64,000 nucleotides of DNA from Streptomyces sp. NRRL F-5126 (GCF_000721265.1 NZ_JOFZ01000011.1:1-64000); one strand, 5' to 3'. Positions 25,358 to 33,585 are shown, numbered from the stretch's first letter. Numbers and translations are program-made. Notes: a model not told the origin generated them from the sequence alone.

Positions 25358-26002
25358 TCAGTCCAGCTCGGTCAGCGCCCGCCTGACGCGTTCGGGGTTC
25401 ACGACCGTCCTCGCCACGACGGCCGGCACGGCGATGCCCGGCAGGATGATGTGCCACATGTTGACCACACGCTCCGGCAGGTCGGTGCGGCCGCTGGCCG
25501 CCGCCGAGTACAGCTGCAACCCCGTACAGGTGGCGACCACGCAGGCGCCCACTTCCCTGGGCTCCACTCCGGCCTGGAGCTCCCCACGGGCCCGAGCCTC
25601 TTCCAGGCACTCCGCCATGATCGCGACCCACTCGTCGTAGGAGCTCGGGTCCCCCGACGAGAAGGAGTCCTCGGTCACCAGACGGACGCCCGCGCGAAGT
25701 ACGACATCGGCCTGCATCTGGAAAGACCACACCAAGGTGAGATCGACGAGGCGCTGCAGTCCCGCCGCCTCCAGATGCGGGATGACCGCGTCCGGTTGAG
25801 CGTGCTTGACCGCTTCCGCGAGTTCGTCCTTGGAGGCGAAGTGAAAGTACAACGCTCCCGCGGTCACGCCCGCACGTTGGATGATCTGGCTGATACTCGC
25901 GCCGGCGAAGCCTCGCTCCTCGAACACCTCGGCGGCGGCGTGCAGGACTCCGTGCCGGGTCTGCACAGCGCGCTCCTGCTTGGGCCTCGGCCTCGGTGTC
26001 AC
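25358..26002 (-). CDS. TetR-family gamma-butyrolactone receptor homologue (ScbR/ArpA-like)
   Basis: The protein has 214 residues, the size of ScbR/ArpA proteins. The N-terminus 'KQERAVQTRHGVLHAAAEVF' and 'ITAGALYFHFASKDELA' pattern (here 'VTAGALYFHFASKDEL') are the hallmark of this subfamily. W125 in 'YDEWVAIM' falls where CprB/ArpA carry the ligand-contact tryptophan (recalled near 119-127). GTG at 26002 has AAGGAG 5 nt upstream. No AfsA/ScbA-type butyrolactone synthase gene is in the window, so it may be an orphan or pseudo-receptor answering an antibiotic-like ligand. An ARE-like palindrome lies at 23519-23544 between the mutase operon and LysR gene. Confidence 0.82.
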   Translation of the reverse strand: MTPRPRPKQERAVQTRHGVLHAAAEVFEERGFAGASISQIIQRAGVTAGALYFHFASKDELAEAVKHAQPDAVIPHLEAAGLQRLVDLTLVWSFQMQADVVLRAGVRLVTEDSFSSGDPSSYDEWVAIMAECLEEARARGELQAGVEPREVGACVVATCTGLQLYSAAASGRTDLPERVVNMWHIILPGIAVPAVVARTVVNPERVRRALTELD

Positions 26003-26044
26003 TGGGCTCCTTCGCACACAACAGAACGATCGCGATGCGGCCAC

Positions 26045-26080
26045 GCCGCAAAACAGAGTGACCATACGTTATTTTGCGGC
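26045..26080. promoter_or_regulatory. Inverted repeat upstream of the ScbR-like gene
   Basis: GCCGCAAAA (26045-26053) and TTTTGCGGC (26072-26080) are perfect 9-bp arms separated by 18 bp. They lie about 45-80 bp upstream of the ScbR-like start. Autoregulatory binding is possible, although the arms do not match the ARE core at 23519-23544. Confidence 0.4.
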
Positions 26081-26126
26081 TTCATTGCCCGGCATGGGCA
26101 AGTGCAGCAGCGCAAGGGCACATCGG

Positions 26127-26159
26127 GCCGCGCTGCAGCAGCACCTGCTGCAGCGCGGC
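26127..26159 (-). terminator. Hairpin downstream of the cysteine hydrolase gene
   Basis: A perfect 15-bp stem (GCCGCGCTGCAGCAG at 26127-26141, complement at 26145-26159) with a 3-nt loop lies 41 bp beyond the hydrolase stop. There is no U-tract, but stems of this strength commonly terminate in Streptomyces. Confidence 0.6.
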
Positions 26160-26200
26160 GATGGGCCTGGGCGCGCCGGCCCGAAGCGCCCCCGCATCCG

Positions 26201-26854
26201 CTACGTCCGGGCCGGCCCCGGCTGCTTGGCGGCGAGTTCCGCCACGGAGGCCGTCAGGACGTGCTGGTGGTGCCACGGGGGCAGGTTGTCGTAGACGATC
26301 TCGCCGATGGCCGGTGCGAGGGGCTGGTCGACCCAGCCGCGCAGCAGCTCGGAGGCGGCCGCGAGCCAGTTCACCGGGACCGCGCCGGCCTGGACGAGCC
26401 GCATGACGGCGGTGTCGTGCGTCTCCTTCGTGGTGGCTCCCGAGGCGTCCACCACGACGTACACCTCGTAGCCGCGGTTCAGCGCCGTCAGCGCCGTGAA
26501 CGCGAGGCAGACATCGGTCTGGATGCCCGCCATCACCAGCTTCTCGCGCCCGGCCGCCTCGATCGCCGCGGCGAACTCCTCGTTGTCGAACGCGTCGAAG
26601 ACCGGCGCGCGGTGGATGACGTGGTGATCGCCAAGGACCTCCTTGAGCTCCGGGTACAACGGCCCCGCCGGGTCGCTCTCGCGTGCGGCGGTGACCACCA
26701 GCGGCAGGCCGAAGACCTGGGCGGTCCTGGCCAGCGCGACGGTGTTGCCGATCGTCTCCGCGAGCCGGTGGGACCCGACCAGGTTGGAGAAGCCGACCTC
26801 GTGGTCGATCAGGACGACCGCGCTGTTCTCCCTGGTGAGAGGTGTCGTTGACAT
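26201..26854 (-). CDS. Isochorismatase-like cysteine hydrolase (YcaC-type)
   Basis: The protein has 217 residues. The catalytic Asp lies in 'VVLIDHEVGF' near residue 18 and the nucleophile Cys in 'GIQTDVCLAFTALTAL', with a cis-peptide-type 'VVTAARESD' strand between. This is the isochorismatase fold used by hydrolases of amides, carbamates and isochorismate. A MarR-type palindrome lies 35 bp upstream of its start, identical in core to one before the luciferase-like gene, so it belongs to the same regulon. The substrate is not determined by the sequence. Confidence 0.85.
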   Translation of the reverse strand: MSTTPLTRENSAVVLIDHEVGFSNLVGSHRLAETIGNTVALARTAQVFGLPLVVTAARESDPAGPLYPELKEVLGDHHVIHRAPVFDAFDNEEFAAAIEAAGREKLVMAGIQTDVCLAFTALTALNRGYEVYVVVDASGATTKETHDTAVMRLVQAGAVPVNWLAAASELLRGWVDQPLAPAIGEIVYDNLPPWHHQHVLTASVAELAAKQPGPART

Positions 26855-26888
26855 CGAGTCTCCTTCGTCGAGTGGTGGTGCAAATATC

Positions 26889-26902
26889 TGTCTGTGCAGA
26901 CA
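26889..26902. promoter_or_regulatory. MarR operator upstream of the cysteine hydrolase
   Basis: TGTCTGTGCAGACA is a palindrome except for its two central bases. The core TGTCTGTGCAGA recurs at 28644-28655 before the luciferase-like gene, 70 bp from the MarR start. Confidence 0.7.
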
Positions 26903-26903
26903 A

Positions 26904-27536
26904 CTAATGCAAGAGCTGCGCCGGCCTGGGCACTTCGGCGTGCGCCTGCGGACGGCCCGTCGCCCGGGCTCTGAGCAGGTCCACGACGTCGGCGAGGCCG
27001 ACCTCGATGCGTCCGTGGACGCGCGGGTTGAGCAGGGTCGTGCCGTCGAAGTCCCCGGCCGACGCGAAGAACGCCACCGGGACGGTCAGCGCCTGGAAGA
27101 AGGCGAACAGCGGGCGCAGGGCGTGTTCCAGGACCAGGGCGTGATGGTCGCCGCCGCCGGTCGCGGCGAGGAGGACGGGCTTGTTCGCGAGGGCGTACTG
27201 GTCCACCAGGTCGAAGAAGTGCTTGAACATGCCCGGGTACGAGCCGCGGTACACGGGCACGGCCGCGATGAGCAGATCCGCCTCCTCGGCGAGGCGGAGC
27301 TTCGCCTCCACGTCCGCCGGGGCCTCGTCGCGCTCGATCGTGCCGGTGAAGCCGGGGCCGAGGCGGTAGACGTCGATACGGGACACCTCGACCGGGAGCA
27401 TCCCGCCGAGCGTGTCGAGCACCGCGCTGACGAGCCCCATGGTCTTGGACGGCCGGCTCGGGCTGCCGTTGACGACCACGACCCGCAGGGCGGGGTCGGT
27501 GTCCGTGGACGGCAGCGTCCTCACGACGCTCGTCAT
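26904..27536 (-). CDS. NAD(P)H-dependent FMN reductase
   Basis: The protein has 210 residues. The flavodoxin-like FMN-binding motif is 'VVVVNGSPSRPSKTMGLV' (about 19-36), with 'LLIAAVPVYRGSYPGMFKHF' giving the second flavin loop, as in the SsuE/MsuE group. It overlaps the luciferase-like monooxygenase gene by 4 bp (ATGA) and presumably supplies its reduced FMN. Part of the MarR-controlled unit. Confidence 0.9.
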   Translation of the reverse strand: MTSVVRTLPSTDTDPALRVVVVNGSPSRPSKTMGLVSAVLDTLGGMLPVEVSRIDVYRLGPGFTGTIERDEAPADVEAKLRLAEEADLLIAAVPVYRGSYPGMFKHFFDLVDQYALANKPVLLAATGGGDHHALVLEHALRPLFAFFQALTVPVAFFASAGDFDGTTLLNPRVHGRIEVGLADVVDLLRARATGRPQAHAEVPRPAQLLH

Positions 27537-28594
27537 GACGCGCTCCCTTCCCGCGCGGCGACTTCCCGTCGCACGACCGGTGCGACCTCGGTGCCGAGGC
27601 GCTCGATCGCCGCGAGGTGCTCCTTCTGCGGCATTCCGCCGAAGCCCATCTGGATGATGGCGCGGTTCAGGCCGTACAGCTCGTGGTAGCCGAGAAGCTT
27701 GTCGATCACCTCCTGCGGGCTGCCGACGAGCAGCCCGGCCGCGGGCGACGACTGCGCGTCGAACACGGCTCGGGAGAGCGGGTGCCCGACGCCGCGCTGG
27801 TGGTTGTTCTCCATCATTCCGTGGGCGAAGTACGGGTACATGGTGTCCCGGGCATCCTGGCTGGTACGCCCGACGAACCCGTGCGCGTTGATGCTGACCG
27901 GCATCGCGTCCGCGCCGTGACCGGCCTTCGCCGCCGCCGTCCGGTACAGCTCGACGGTCTCCCTGTGGGACGTCATCGGCCCGAGCAGCAGCGCAAGCGC
28001 CATGGGCAGGCCGAGCCTGCCGGTGCTGACGGCCGAGGCGGGCGATCCGCCGACCCCCACCCACACCGGGATGGTCGCGCCGTCGGCACGCGGCGCGATG
28101 TCGGCGTCCACGAGCGGCGCACGGAAACGCCCCTGCCAGGTCAGCGGGTTCTGTTCGCGGATCCGAAGCAGCAGGTCGAGCTTCTCGCGGAACAGGTCGG
28201 CGTAGTCCTTGAGGTCGTAGCCGAACAGCGGGAAGGACTCCGTGTAGGAGCCGCGCCCGGCGATGATCTCGGCGCGTCCGGCGGACAGCAGGTCGATCGT
28301 GGCGAACTGCTCCCAGACGCGTACGGGGTCCTCCGAGCTCAGCACGGTGACCGAGCTCGTCAGCCTGATGTTCTCCGTCCTCTCCGCGGCGGCGGCGAGC
28401 AGGATGGTCGGCGCGGAGCCGGCGAAGTCGCCGCGGTGGTGCTCGCCGACGCCGAACACGTCGAGTCCGGCCTGGTCGGCGACCTGCGCCTGCTCGATCG
28501 TCTCTCGGACACGTTGCCGCGGGGACGGCAGGACACCGGTGGACGGGTCCGCCGCGACCTCGGCGAACGTCATGATGCCGATCTCGAATGGCAT
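27533..28594 (-). CDS. Luciferase-like (LLM class) flavin-dependent monooxygenase
   Basis: The protein has 353 residues. It is a bacterial-luciferase-like TIM barrel: 'FEIGIMTFAEV', 'DVFGVGEHHRGDFAGSAPTI', 'LTSSVTVLSSEDPVRVWEQF', 'AEIIAGRGSYTESFPLFGYD'. It uses reduced FMN from the coupled reductase to oxygenate an unknown organic substrate. The start lies 50 bp from a MarR operator (28644-28657). Confidence 0.9.
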   Translation of the reverse strand: MPFEIGIMTFAEVAADPSTGVLPSPRQRVRETIEQAQVADQAGLDVFGVGEHHRGDFAGSAPTILLAAAAERTENIRLTSSVTVLSSEDPVRVWEQFATIDLLSAGRAEIIAGRGSYTESFPLFGYDLKDYADLFREKLDLLLRIREQNPLTWQGRFRAPLVDADIAPRADGATIPVWVGVGGSPASAVSTGRLGLPMALALLLGPMTSHRETVELYRTAAAKAGHGADAMPVSINAHGFVGRTSQDARDTMYPYFAHGMMENNHQRGVGHPLSRAVFDAQSSPAAGLLVGSPQEVIDKLLGYHELYGLNRAIIQMGFGGMPQKEHLAAIERLGTEVAPVVRREVAAREGSAS

Positions 28595-28643
28595 GGTCGT
28601 TCCTCTCTACGGCTGTCTGTGGGCAGGCACACCCCCAACAACC

Positions 28644-28657
28644 TGTCTGTGCAGATA
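28644..28657. promoter_or_regulatory. MarR operator in the luciferase-like/MarR divergent promoter
   Basis: TGTCTGTGCAGATA matches the operator at 26889-26902 in 13 of 14 bases. A partial copy, TGCACAGTCAGACA, follows at about 28669-28682. The position is right for control of both divergent genes. Confidence 0.7.
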
Positions 28658-28725
28658 AATATTTCCTCTGCACAGTCAGACACACGGATTGGTTCCGGGA
28701 ACGCCGTGCGGATAGCGTGCTCGCC

Positions 28726-29220
28726 ATGGCGACCGACAAGCTGGGTGAGCTCGAGGACCGGGCATGGCGCGGGTTCCTGGTCACCCACGACCGGATCTGG
28801 CGGGCGATAGAGGCCGGGATCGCCCCGCTGAACGTGAGCATGGCCGAGTACAGCGTGCTGGCGCTGCTCGGCGAGGCGGGCCGGGACGGCATGCGGATGT
28901 CGGAGCTCGCCGAGGGCGCCCTGATGACGAGCGGCGGGTTCACCCGGCTTGCCGATCGGCTGCAGCGCCGCGGGCTGATCGAGAGGCGGAGGTCGGCGGG
29001 CGACGGCCGCGGCTTCAATGCCGTCCTGACCCGCGAGGGAAGGGCGCTGCTGCGCAAGGCGTGGCGCCGGCAGCACAGCGACCTGCGCGCACTCTTCTTC
29101 GACCGGCTGGACGGCGAGCACCTGCGCGCCCTGACCGAGGTCTGGGCGCGGCTCGCCGCGGACGAGGACGGCGACGGCGACGGCGACGGCGACAGGGCCG
29201 CGGACGAGGGCTCCTCGTAG
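28726..29220 (+). CDS. MarR-family transcriptional regulator
   Basis: The protein has 164 residues. The winged helix-turn-helix reads 'MRMSELAEGALMTSGGFTRLADRL' in type (MSELAEG, SGGFTRLADRLQ), with the wing 'GLIERRRSAGDGRGFNAVLT'. A DGDGDGDGD run near the C-terminus comes from a GGCGAC repeat. The ATG at 28726 is used because conservation begins there. It is divergent from the luciferase-like operon and is likely its repressor, through the palindromes at 28644 and 26889. A weak 8-bp hairpin (29229-29236 with 29260-29267) follows the stop. Confidence 0.9.
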   Translation: MATDKLGELEDRAWRGFLVTHDRIWRAIEAGIAPLNVSMAEYSVLALLGEAGRDGMRMSELAEGALMTSGGFTRLADRLQRRGLIERRRSAGDGRGFNAVLTREGRALLRKAWRRQHSDLRALFFDRLDGEHLRALTEVWARLAADEDGDGDGDGDRAADEGSS

Positions 29221-29271
29221 CCCCTCGCCCCCGACGCCGGAGGATCGCGGCCGGCCGGCCGTCGGGGCCGC

Positions 29272-29970
29272 TTACGCCGCTGGCGACTCGCGGCCCTGCC
29301 AGGTGGTCAGGCACGCGCGGTTGCCCTGCGGGTCGGCGAGCACCCAGAACGCCGGCGCGGCGGTGTCGTCGACCAGTTCGCCGCCGGCCTCGATCGCGGC
29401 GGCGATGCGGCCCTCGACCACCTCGGGCGGGATGCGCAGATCGAGGTGCCAGCGCTGCCGGGGAACGTCGTGGGCCCCGGTGGGCTGGAACCAGATCGTC
29501 GGCCGGCGCCCGGTGGTGTCGCGGATCTGGATCTCGCCCCAGGCCTCGAAGGTGTCGTAGTGGAGCAGGGCCGCCCAGAACGGCCTGATCTCCGCCTCGT
29601 CGGCCGAATCGAGGCCGAGTTCGAGCACGCAGGTGCGCTCCGGGTGCGGCGTGGCCCCGGCGGCCAGGGCCAGCTCGCTGATCCTCCGGGCCAGCGCGAC
29701 ATCGCGCGGGGTCACCGCGCCGACGTCGTGACTGATCAGCCGGACGTCGAGTCGCCCGTAGGACAGGTCGAGGTCGGGATGGTGGTCCATCTCCTCGGCG
29801 GCGAGCGTGATCGCGTCGACGAGCCTGACCGCGGTGACGAAGTCGCCGGTGTCGTAGCTCGCGTGCAGCCGGTCGATCAGCATCCGCCAGTCGGGCAGGT
29901 CTTCGCCGGCCAGATCCCGTTCCGTCAGCTTGCGCCTCGGGTGGGGCGGGGTACCGGGTTTGTAGCCCAC
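29272..29970 (-). CDS. Pterin-4a-carbinolamine dehydratase-like domain fused to a glyoxalase-like (VOC) domain
   Basis: The protein has 232 residues. Residues about 10-98 resemble PCD/DCoH: 'AEEMDHHPDLDLSYGRLDVRL' pattern (HHP and the following Y) and 'SHDVGAVTPRDVALARRI'. Residues about 110-230 look like a VOC domain ('CVLELGLDSADEAEIRPFWAALL', 'RWHLDLRIPPEVV', 'AFWVLADPQGNRACLTTW' as separate strands). The dehydratase half normally recycles pterin cofactors; the VOC half may be a binding or enzymatic module. No aromatic hydroxylase gene is adjacent. The fusion has no frameshift. Confidence 0.8.
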   Translation of the reverse strand: MGYKPGTPPHPRRKLTERDLAGEDLPDWRMLIDRLHASYDTGDFVTAVRLVDAITLAAEEMDHHPDLDLSYGRLDVRLISHDVGAVTPRDVALARRISELALAAGATPHPERTCVLELGLDSADEAEIRPFWAALLHYDTFEAWGEIQIRDTTGRRPTIWFQPTGAHDVPRQRWHLDLRIPPEVVEGRIAAAIEAGGELVDDTAAPAFWVLADPQGNRACLTTWQGRESPAA

Positions 29971-30162
29971 TCACGTCACCTTCTGTCCATCGGCTCGGAG
30001 GCGGGGCGGCTTCCCAGCGGAAGCCGTCGGGGTCGCCGATTCTGGCACGGGCCACTGACAGACGATGCCGACGGCGCCTTCTGGTACGCGCGGTGCGCCC
30101 GCGTTAGGGTCTCGGCGTGCACCTGTCACCACGGGTGCCAGACCACGCTGGAGGAACCTTCC

Positions 30163-31593
30163 GTGCGCAAGAGAGTCATCGCTTCCACCTCACTCGCCAT
30201 CGGCCTCTGCCTGGCCGTTCCCGCCACCACCGCCTCGGCGACCGCCGCCGGCACCCACGCCGGGCCGGGGGCGCCGGGCATCGGGGACCCGTACTACCCG
30301 ACGTACGGCAACGGCGGCTACGACGTCTCGCACTACGACCTGGGCCTGGACTACCAGCCCTCCACCGACCGGCTGTCCGGCACCGCCGTCATCACGGCGC
30401 ACGCGACGCAGGGACTGACCCGCTTCGACCTCGACTTCGGGCTCGACGTCAGCTCCGTGCGCGTCAACGGCCGTCCGGCGGCGTTCACCACCAGCGGGGA
30501 GCAGGAGCTCGTCATCACGCCGGCCCGCACGCTGCACCGCGGCCAGCGCATGACGGTCTCCGTCACGTACTCCGGCGTCCCGTCCACGGTGGAGAAGTAC
30601 GGCTTCACCTCCTGGCAGCGCACCCCCGACGGCGGCGTGGCGGCCAACGAGCCCGAGTCCGCCTGGTGGTGGTTCCCCAGCAACGACCACCCGCTGGACA
30701 AGGCGACGTACGACGTCACCGTGCGCGTGCCCAAGGGCGAACAGGCCATCAGCAACGGCCTGCTGCTGTCGTCCCGCTCCCGGCACGGCTCGACCGTGTA
30801 CCACTGGCGCCAGGACCGCCCGCAGGCCACCTACCTGGCCACGCTCGCCATCGGCCACTTCGACATCACGCACAGCCGCACCCGCACCGGCGTCCCGATC
30901 ATCAACGCCTACAGCACCGCGCTCGACCCGAAGATCAAGGCGAACGCCGAGGCCAGCGTGGAGCGCACGGGCGAGATCATCGACTTCCTCAGCGGCTACT
31001 TCGGCCCGTACCCGTTCGACGCGGCGGGCGGCTACGTCCCGAACGTCAAGTCGGGCTTCGCGCTCGAGTCCCAGACGCGCGTCTTCTACAGCCCGAAGTT
31101 CTTCGACAGCGCGCCGGACACGTCGGTCGTCGCCCACGAACTGGCCCACCAGTGGTGGGGCGACGACGTGTCGCTCAAGCGCTGGTCCGACATCTGGCTC
31201 AACGAGGGCTTCGCCGGCTACGCCGAGTACCTGTGGGCCGAGCACGAGGGCAAGTCGACTCCGCAGGAGTCGGCGCAGAAGGTGTACGACAGCCACCCGG
31301 CCGACGACCCGTTCTGGACGGTCAAGCCCGGCGACCCGGGCCCGTCGAAGCAGTTCGACGACGCCGTGTACGACCGGGGCGCCGTCGCCATCCAGGCACT
31401 GCGCGACACGATCGGCGACCACGCGTTCCTGCGCCTGCTGAAGGCCTGGCCGGCCCAGCACCGCTACGGCAACGGCACGATCACCGAGTTCCGGCACCTG
31501 GCCGAGCGCATCTCCCACCAGAACCTGGACGACTTCTTCCGGACGTGGCTCTACACCCCGTCAAAGCCGGCGAGTTTCCCGTCCGGCCACTGA
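30163..31593 (+). CDS. Secreted M1-family zinc metallopeptidase
   Basis: The protein has 476 residues. A Sec signal peptide (KRVIASTSLAIGLCLAVPAT, cleavage probably after ASA near residue 26) precedes an M1 N-terminal beta domain and the catalytic domain. The zinc motif is HELAH (H325, E326, H329) with the third ligand E348 in 'LNEGFAGY'. The exopeptidase GxMEN-type motif appears as 'GFALES', typical of the short secreted actinobacterial form. The C-terminal helical domain of full-length aminopeptidase N is absent. GTG at 30163 has GGAGG upstream. It probably cleaves extracellular peptides. Confidence 0.9.
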   Translation: MRKRVIASTSLAIGLCLAVPATTASATAAGTHAGPGAPGIGDPYYPTYGNGGYDVSHYDLGLDYQPSTDRLSGTAVITAHATQGLTRFDLDFGLDVSSVRVNGRPAAFTTSGEQELVITPARTLHRGQRMTVSVTYSGVPSTVEKYGFTSWQRTPDGGVAANEPESAWWWFPSNDHPLDKATYDVTVRVPKGEQAISNGLLLSSRSRHGSTVYHWRQDRPQATYLATLAIGHFDITHSRTRTGVPIINAYSTALDPKIKANAEASVERTGEIIDFLSGYFGPYPFDAAGGYVPNVKSGFALESQTRVFYSPKFFDSAPDTSVVAHELAHQWWGDDVSLKRWSDIWLNEGFAGYAEYLWAEHEGKSTPQESAQKVYDSHPADDPFWTVKPGDPGPSKQFDDAVYDRGAVAIQALRDTIGDHAFLRLLKAWPAQHRYGNGTITEFRHLAERISHQNLDDFFRTWLYTPSKPASFPSGH

Positions 31594-31602
31594 CTCCGGC
31601 GT

Positions 31603-31644
31603 GAGGGTCCCGGTGGGGTGTCTGGCCGCCTCACCGGGACCCTC
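31603..31644. terminator. Bidirectional hairpin between the M1 peptidase and VOC genes
   Basis: GAGGGTCCCGGTG (31603-31615) pairs perfectly with CACCGGGACCCTC (31632-31644), 13 bp with a 16-nt loop. The stop codon of the minus-strand VOC gene (31631-31633) overlaps the edge of the right arm. Confidence 0.75.
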
Positions 31645-32044
31645 CGTGCGTTGTCATCGCGACGAGTTCGACCTCGAAGCCGTCGTCGTTCTCCAGGTAG
31701 GCGGCGTAGTGCTCCTCGCCGCCGGCGTGCGGATGTTGCTCGGGGAACATCAGCTGCCAGCCGTGGAGGGCGGCGTCGACGGTCAGCTTGTCGACGGCGG
31801 CCGCGTCCTCGACGTGGAAGGCCAGGTGGTTGAGCCCCGGACGGCAGCGGTCGTGCCGGTCGGCGGTGAGGGCGGGTGACTGCTCGACGACGAGGTAGGT
31901 CGCCCCGAGCCGCCAGCTCCGTCCGCCGCTCCAGTCCTGGTGGACGGCGTAACCCAGCTCCCCCAGCAACCAGCCGAACGAGTCGCATGCGCGGGCGAGG
32001 TCGGGCACCCACAACTCGACGTGGTGCAGGGCCCCGTGGCTCAC
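31631..32044 (-). CDS. VOC-superfamily (glyoxalase/bleomycin-resistance-like) protein
   Basis: The protein has 137 residues. 'ALHHVELWVPDLARACDSFGWLL' type opening, 'GLNHLAFHVEDAAAVDKL' and 'EHYAAYLENDDGFEVELVA' give the paired beta-alpha-beta-beta-beta units, with metal-ligand-type His and Glu. GTG at 32044 is chosen because the domain begins right after it; an ATG at about 32133 would add roughly 30 basic residues. The reaction is unknown; members include dioxygenases, isomerases and drug-binding proteins. Confidence 0.8.
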   Translation of the reverse strand: MSHGALHHVELWVPDLARACDSFGWLLGELGYAVHQDWSGGRSWRLGATYLVVEQSPALTADRHDRCRPGLNHLAFHVEDAAAVDKLTVDAALHGWQLMFPEQHPHAGGEEHYAAYLENDDGFEVELVAMTTHGGSR

Positions 32045-32467
32045 AGGTCGCCTCGGCCCGCCGAGGCGGTGAAGGCGCCCCAGGCGCCGGCGGAGACGGT
32101 CATGTGCGGACGGGTGACGTCCTTCGAGTGAAACCATGCTCACGATAGTGACCCACCCGGTCCACAGGGTCAGCCGGTACAGCGTGATCCGTATCGGCGG
32201 CGTACCTGCCACCGGCTGCTCGCCGCACAGCAGTTGACCGGCTGGGGCATCGCCCGTGGCACACGACCGCGTGACGCTCGGACGCGGCCTCGTGCTCGTC
32301 GATGCGATGGCCGACCGGTGGGGCGCGAGCGGTGCGGGCCGGGCAGGACGGTGTGGGCGGAGTGCGCGCAGGGGTGACGGCGCCCGCGCCTCCGGCGGCG
32401 TGTCGAGCGACGGGACACCCGCCCGTGACGCAGGGTATCGAGCAAACCGCACCAGAAGGGACGAACG
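32045..32467. other. Intergenic region between divergent VOC genes
   Basis: This 423-bp stretch has no frame with recognisable protein features on either strand. It should hold the two divergent promoters, but I cannot point to convincing -10/-35 elements. Confidence 0.5.
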
Positions 32468-33247
32468 ATGCCTGACGCCACCATCCCGTACACGGCCGGT
32501 ACGCCGTGCTGGGTCGATCTGATGTCGAAGGACCAGCAGGCCGCGCTGGACTTCTACCGTGACCTGCTGGGCTGGCAGGGCCGGCCGGGCTCCGACGAGT
32601 ACGGCGGCTACGCGGTGTGCGAGCTGCGGGGCAAGGCCGTGGCCGGCATCGGCCGGGCCTCGGCCCCTGAGGGGATGTCGGAGCCGCCGACCGTGTGGAC
32701 GACGTACCTCGCCAGCGACGACGCCGACGCCACCCAGCGCGCGGTCGCCGCCGCAGGCGGCACCGTGCTCGTCCCGGCGATGGACGTCGCCGGCCTCGGC
32801 CGCATGCTGATCGCCGCCGATCCGCAGGGCTCGGTGTTCGGGGTGTGGCAGTCCGGCTCGTTCCCCGGAGCCGGCGTGGTCAACGAGGCGGGCGCGGTGA
32901 CCTGGCACGAGCTGCACACCAGCGACATCCCCGGCGCCACCGCCTTCTACGGGGAGGTGTTCGGCATGGACATCGTGCCGATGGAGGGAGCGGACGCGTA
33001 CTGGGAGCTGCGCGTGGCCGGGCGCGGCGTCGGCGGTGCCACGCTGCTGGCGAACGACCCCCCGGGCACCCCGGCGCACTGGCTGACCTACTTCTCCGTC
33101 GACGACGTCGACTCCACCGTGGACGCCCTGGTCAGGCGGGACGGCACGGTACTCGCGCCGCCGTTCGACATGATCGCCGGGCGGATGGCGGTGGTCGCCG
33201 ACCCGCAGGGCGCCGCGTTCGCGATGATCAAGCCGATGCCGGCGTAA
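32468..33247 (+). CDS. Two-domain VOC-superfamily protein
   Basis: The protein has 259 residues with two tandem VOC domains: 'CWVDLMSKDQQAALDFYRDLLGW' type start (about 14-36) and a second 'WHELHTSDIPGATAFYGEVFG' (about 143-163). Both end in 'DPQGxxFGVWQ/FAMIKP' strands. It resembles hydroxylase-like VOC proteins of Streptomyces. The ATG follows GAAGGGACG. It is followed by an 8-bp GGCCGGCC stem (33265-33272 with 33277-33284) that may terminate. Confidence 0.88.
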   Translation: MPDATIPYTAGTPCWVDLMSKDQQAALDFYRDLLGWQGRPGSDEYGGYAVCELRGKAVAGIGRASAPEGMSEPPTVWTTYLASDDADATQRAVAAAGGTVLVPAMDVAGLGRMLIAADPQGSVFGVWQSGSFPGAGVVNEAGAVTWHELHTSDIPGATAFYGEVFGMDIVPMEGADAYWELRVAGRGVGGATLLANDPPGTPAHWLTYFSVDDVDSTVDALVRRDGTVLAPPFDMIAGRMAVVADPQGAAFAMIKPMPA

Positions 33248-33348
33248 CAGGTCCGTACGGGGCGGGCCGGCCGGGAGGCCGGCCGTCAACCCGCTGCCGC
33301 CAGTGGATCGCGGGCAGGCAGGCACGGCGCGCATCCGTGCAGGACACC

Positions 33349-33570
33349 TCAGCGAGGCTGGTCCAGGTCGGACATGTCCAGGACGAACCGGTAGCGGACG
33401 TCGCCCTTGTCCAGTCGCGCGAGGGCTTCCGGGACGCGGGTCGAGGGCAGCACCTCGACGTCCGCGGTGATCGCGTGGGCCGCGCAGAACTCCAGCATCT
33501 CTGCCGTGTGCCGGAGGCCGCCCGCCGGGCACTGCTGCGCGACTGCGTGGCACGCGCCGTCGCGCCCTGA
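33349..33570 (-). pseudogene. Remnant of a zinc-type NAD(P)-dependent alcohol dehydrogenase (C-terminus only)
   Basis: Reading the minus strand from about 33565 gives about 65 residues ending at the TGA at 33349. They include 'EMLEFCAAHAITADVEVL' and 'GDVRYRFVLDMSDL', which match the last helix and strands of YahK/AdhC-type alcohol dehydrogenases. An in-frame TGA lies just upstream and the other ~280 residues are absent. It lies between the VOC gene and the terpenoid operon, so it may mark a past deletion or insertion boundary. Confidence 0.75.
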
Positions 33571-33585
33571 TCACCGGCGGGGCCA

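Noticed and set aside
29446..30162. N-terminal extension of the M1 peptidase
   Set aside because: The extension is antisense to the PCD-VOC gene, and a clear signal peptide begins at GTG 30163.
32045..32133. Longer VOC gene starting at an upstream ATG (about 32133)
   Set aside because: It would add about 30 basic, unconserved residues and lacks a ribosome-binding site. The GTG at 32044 immediately precedes the domain.
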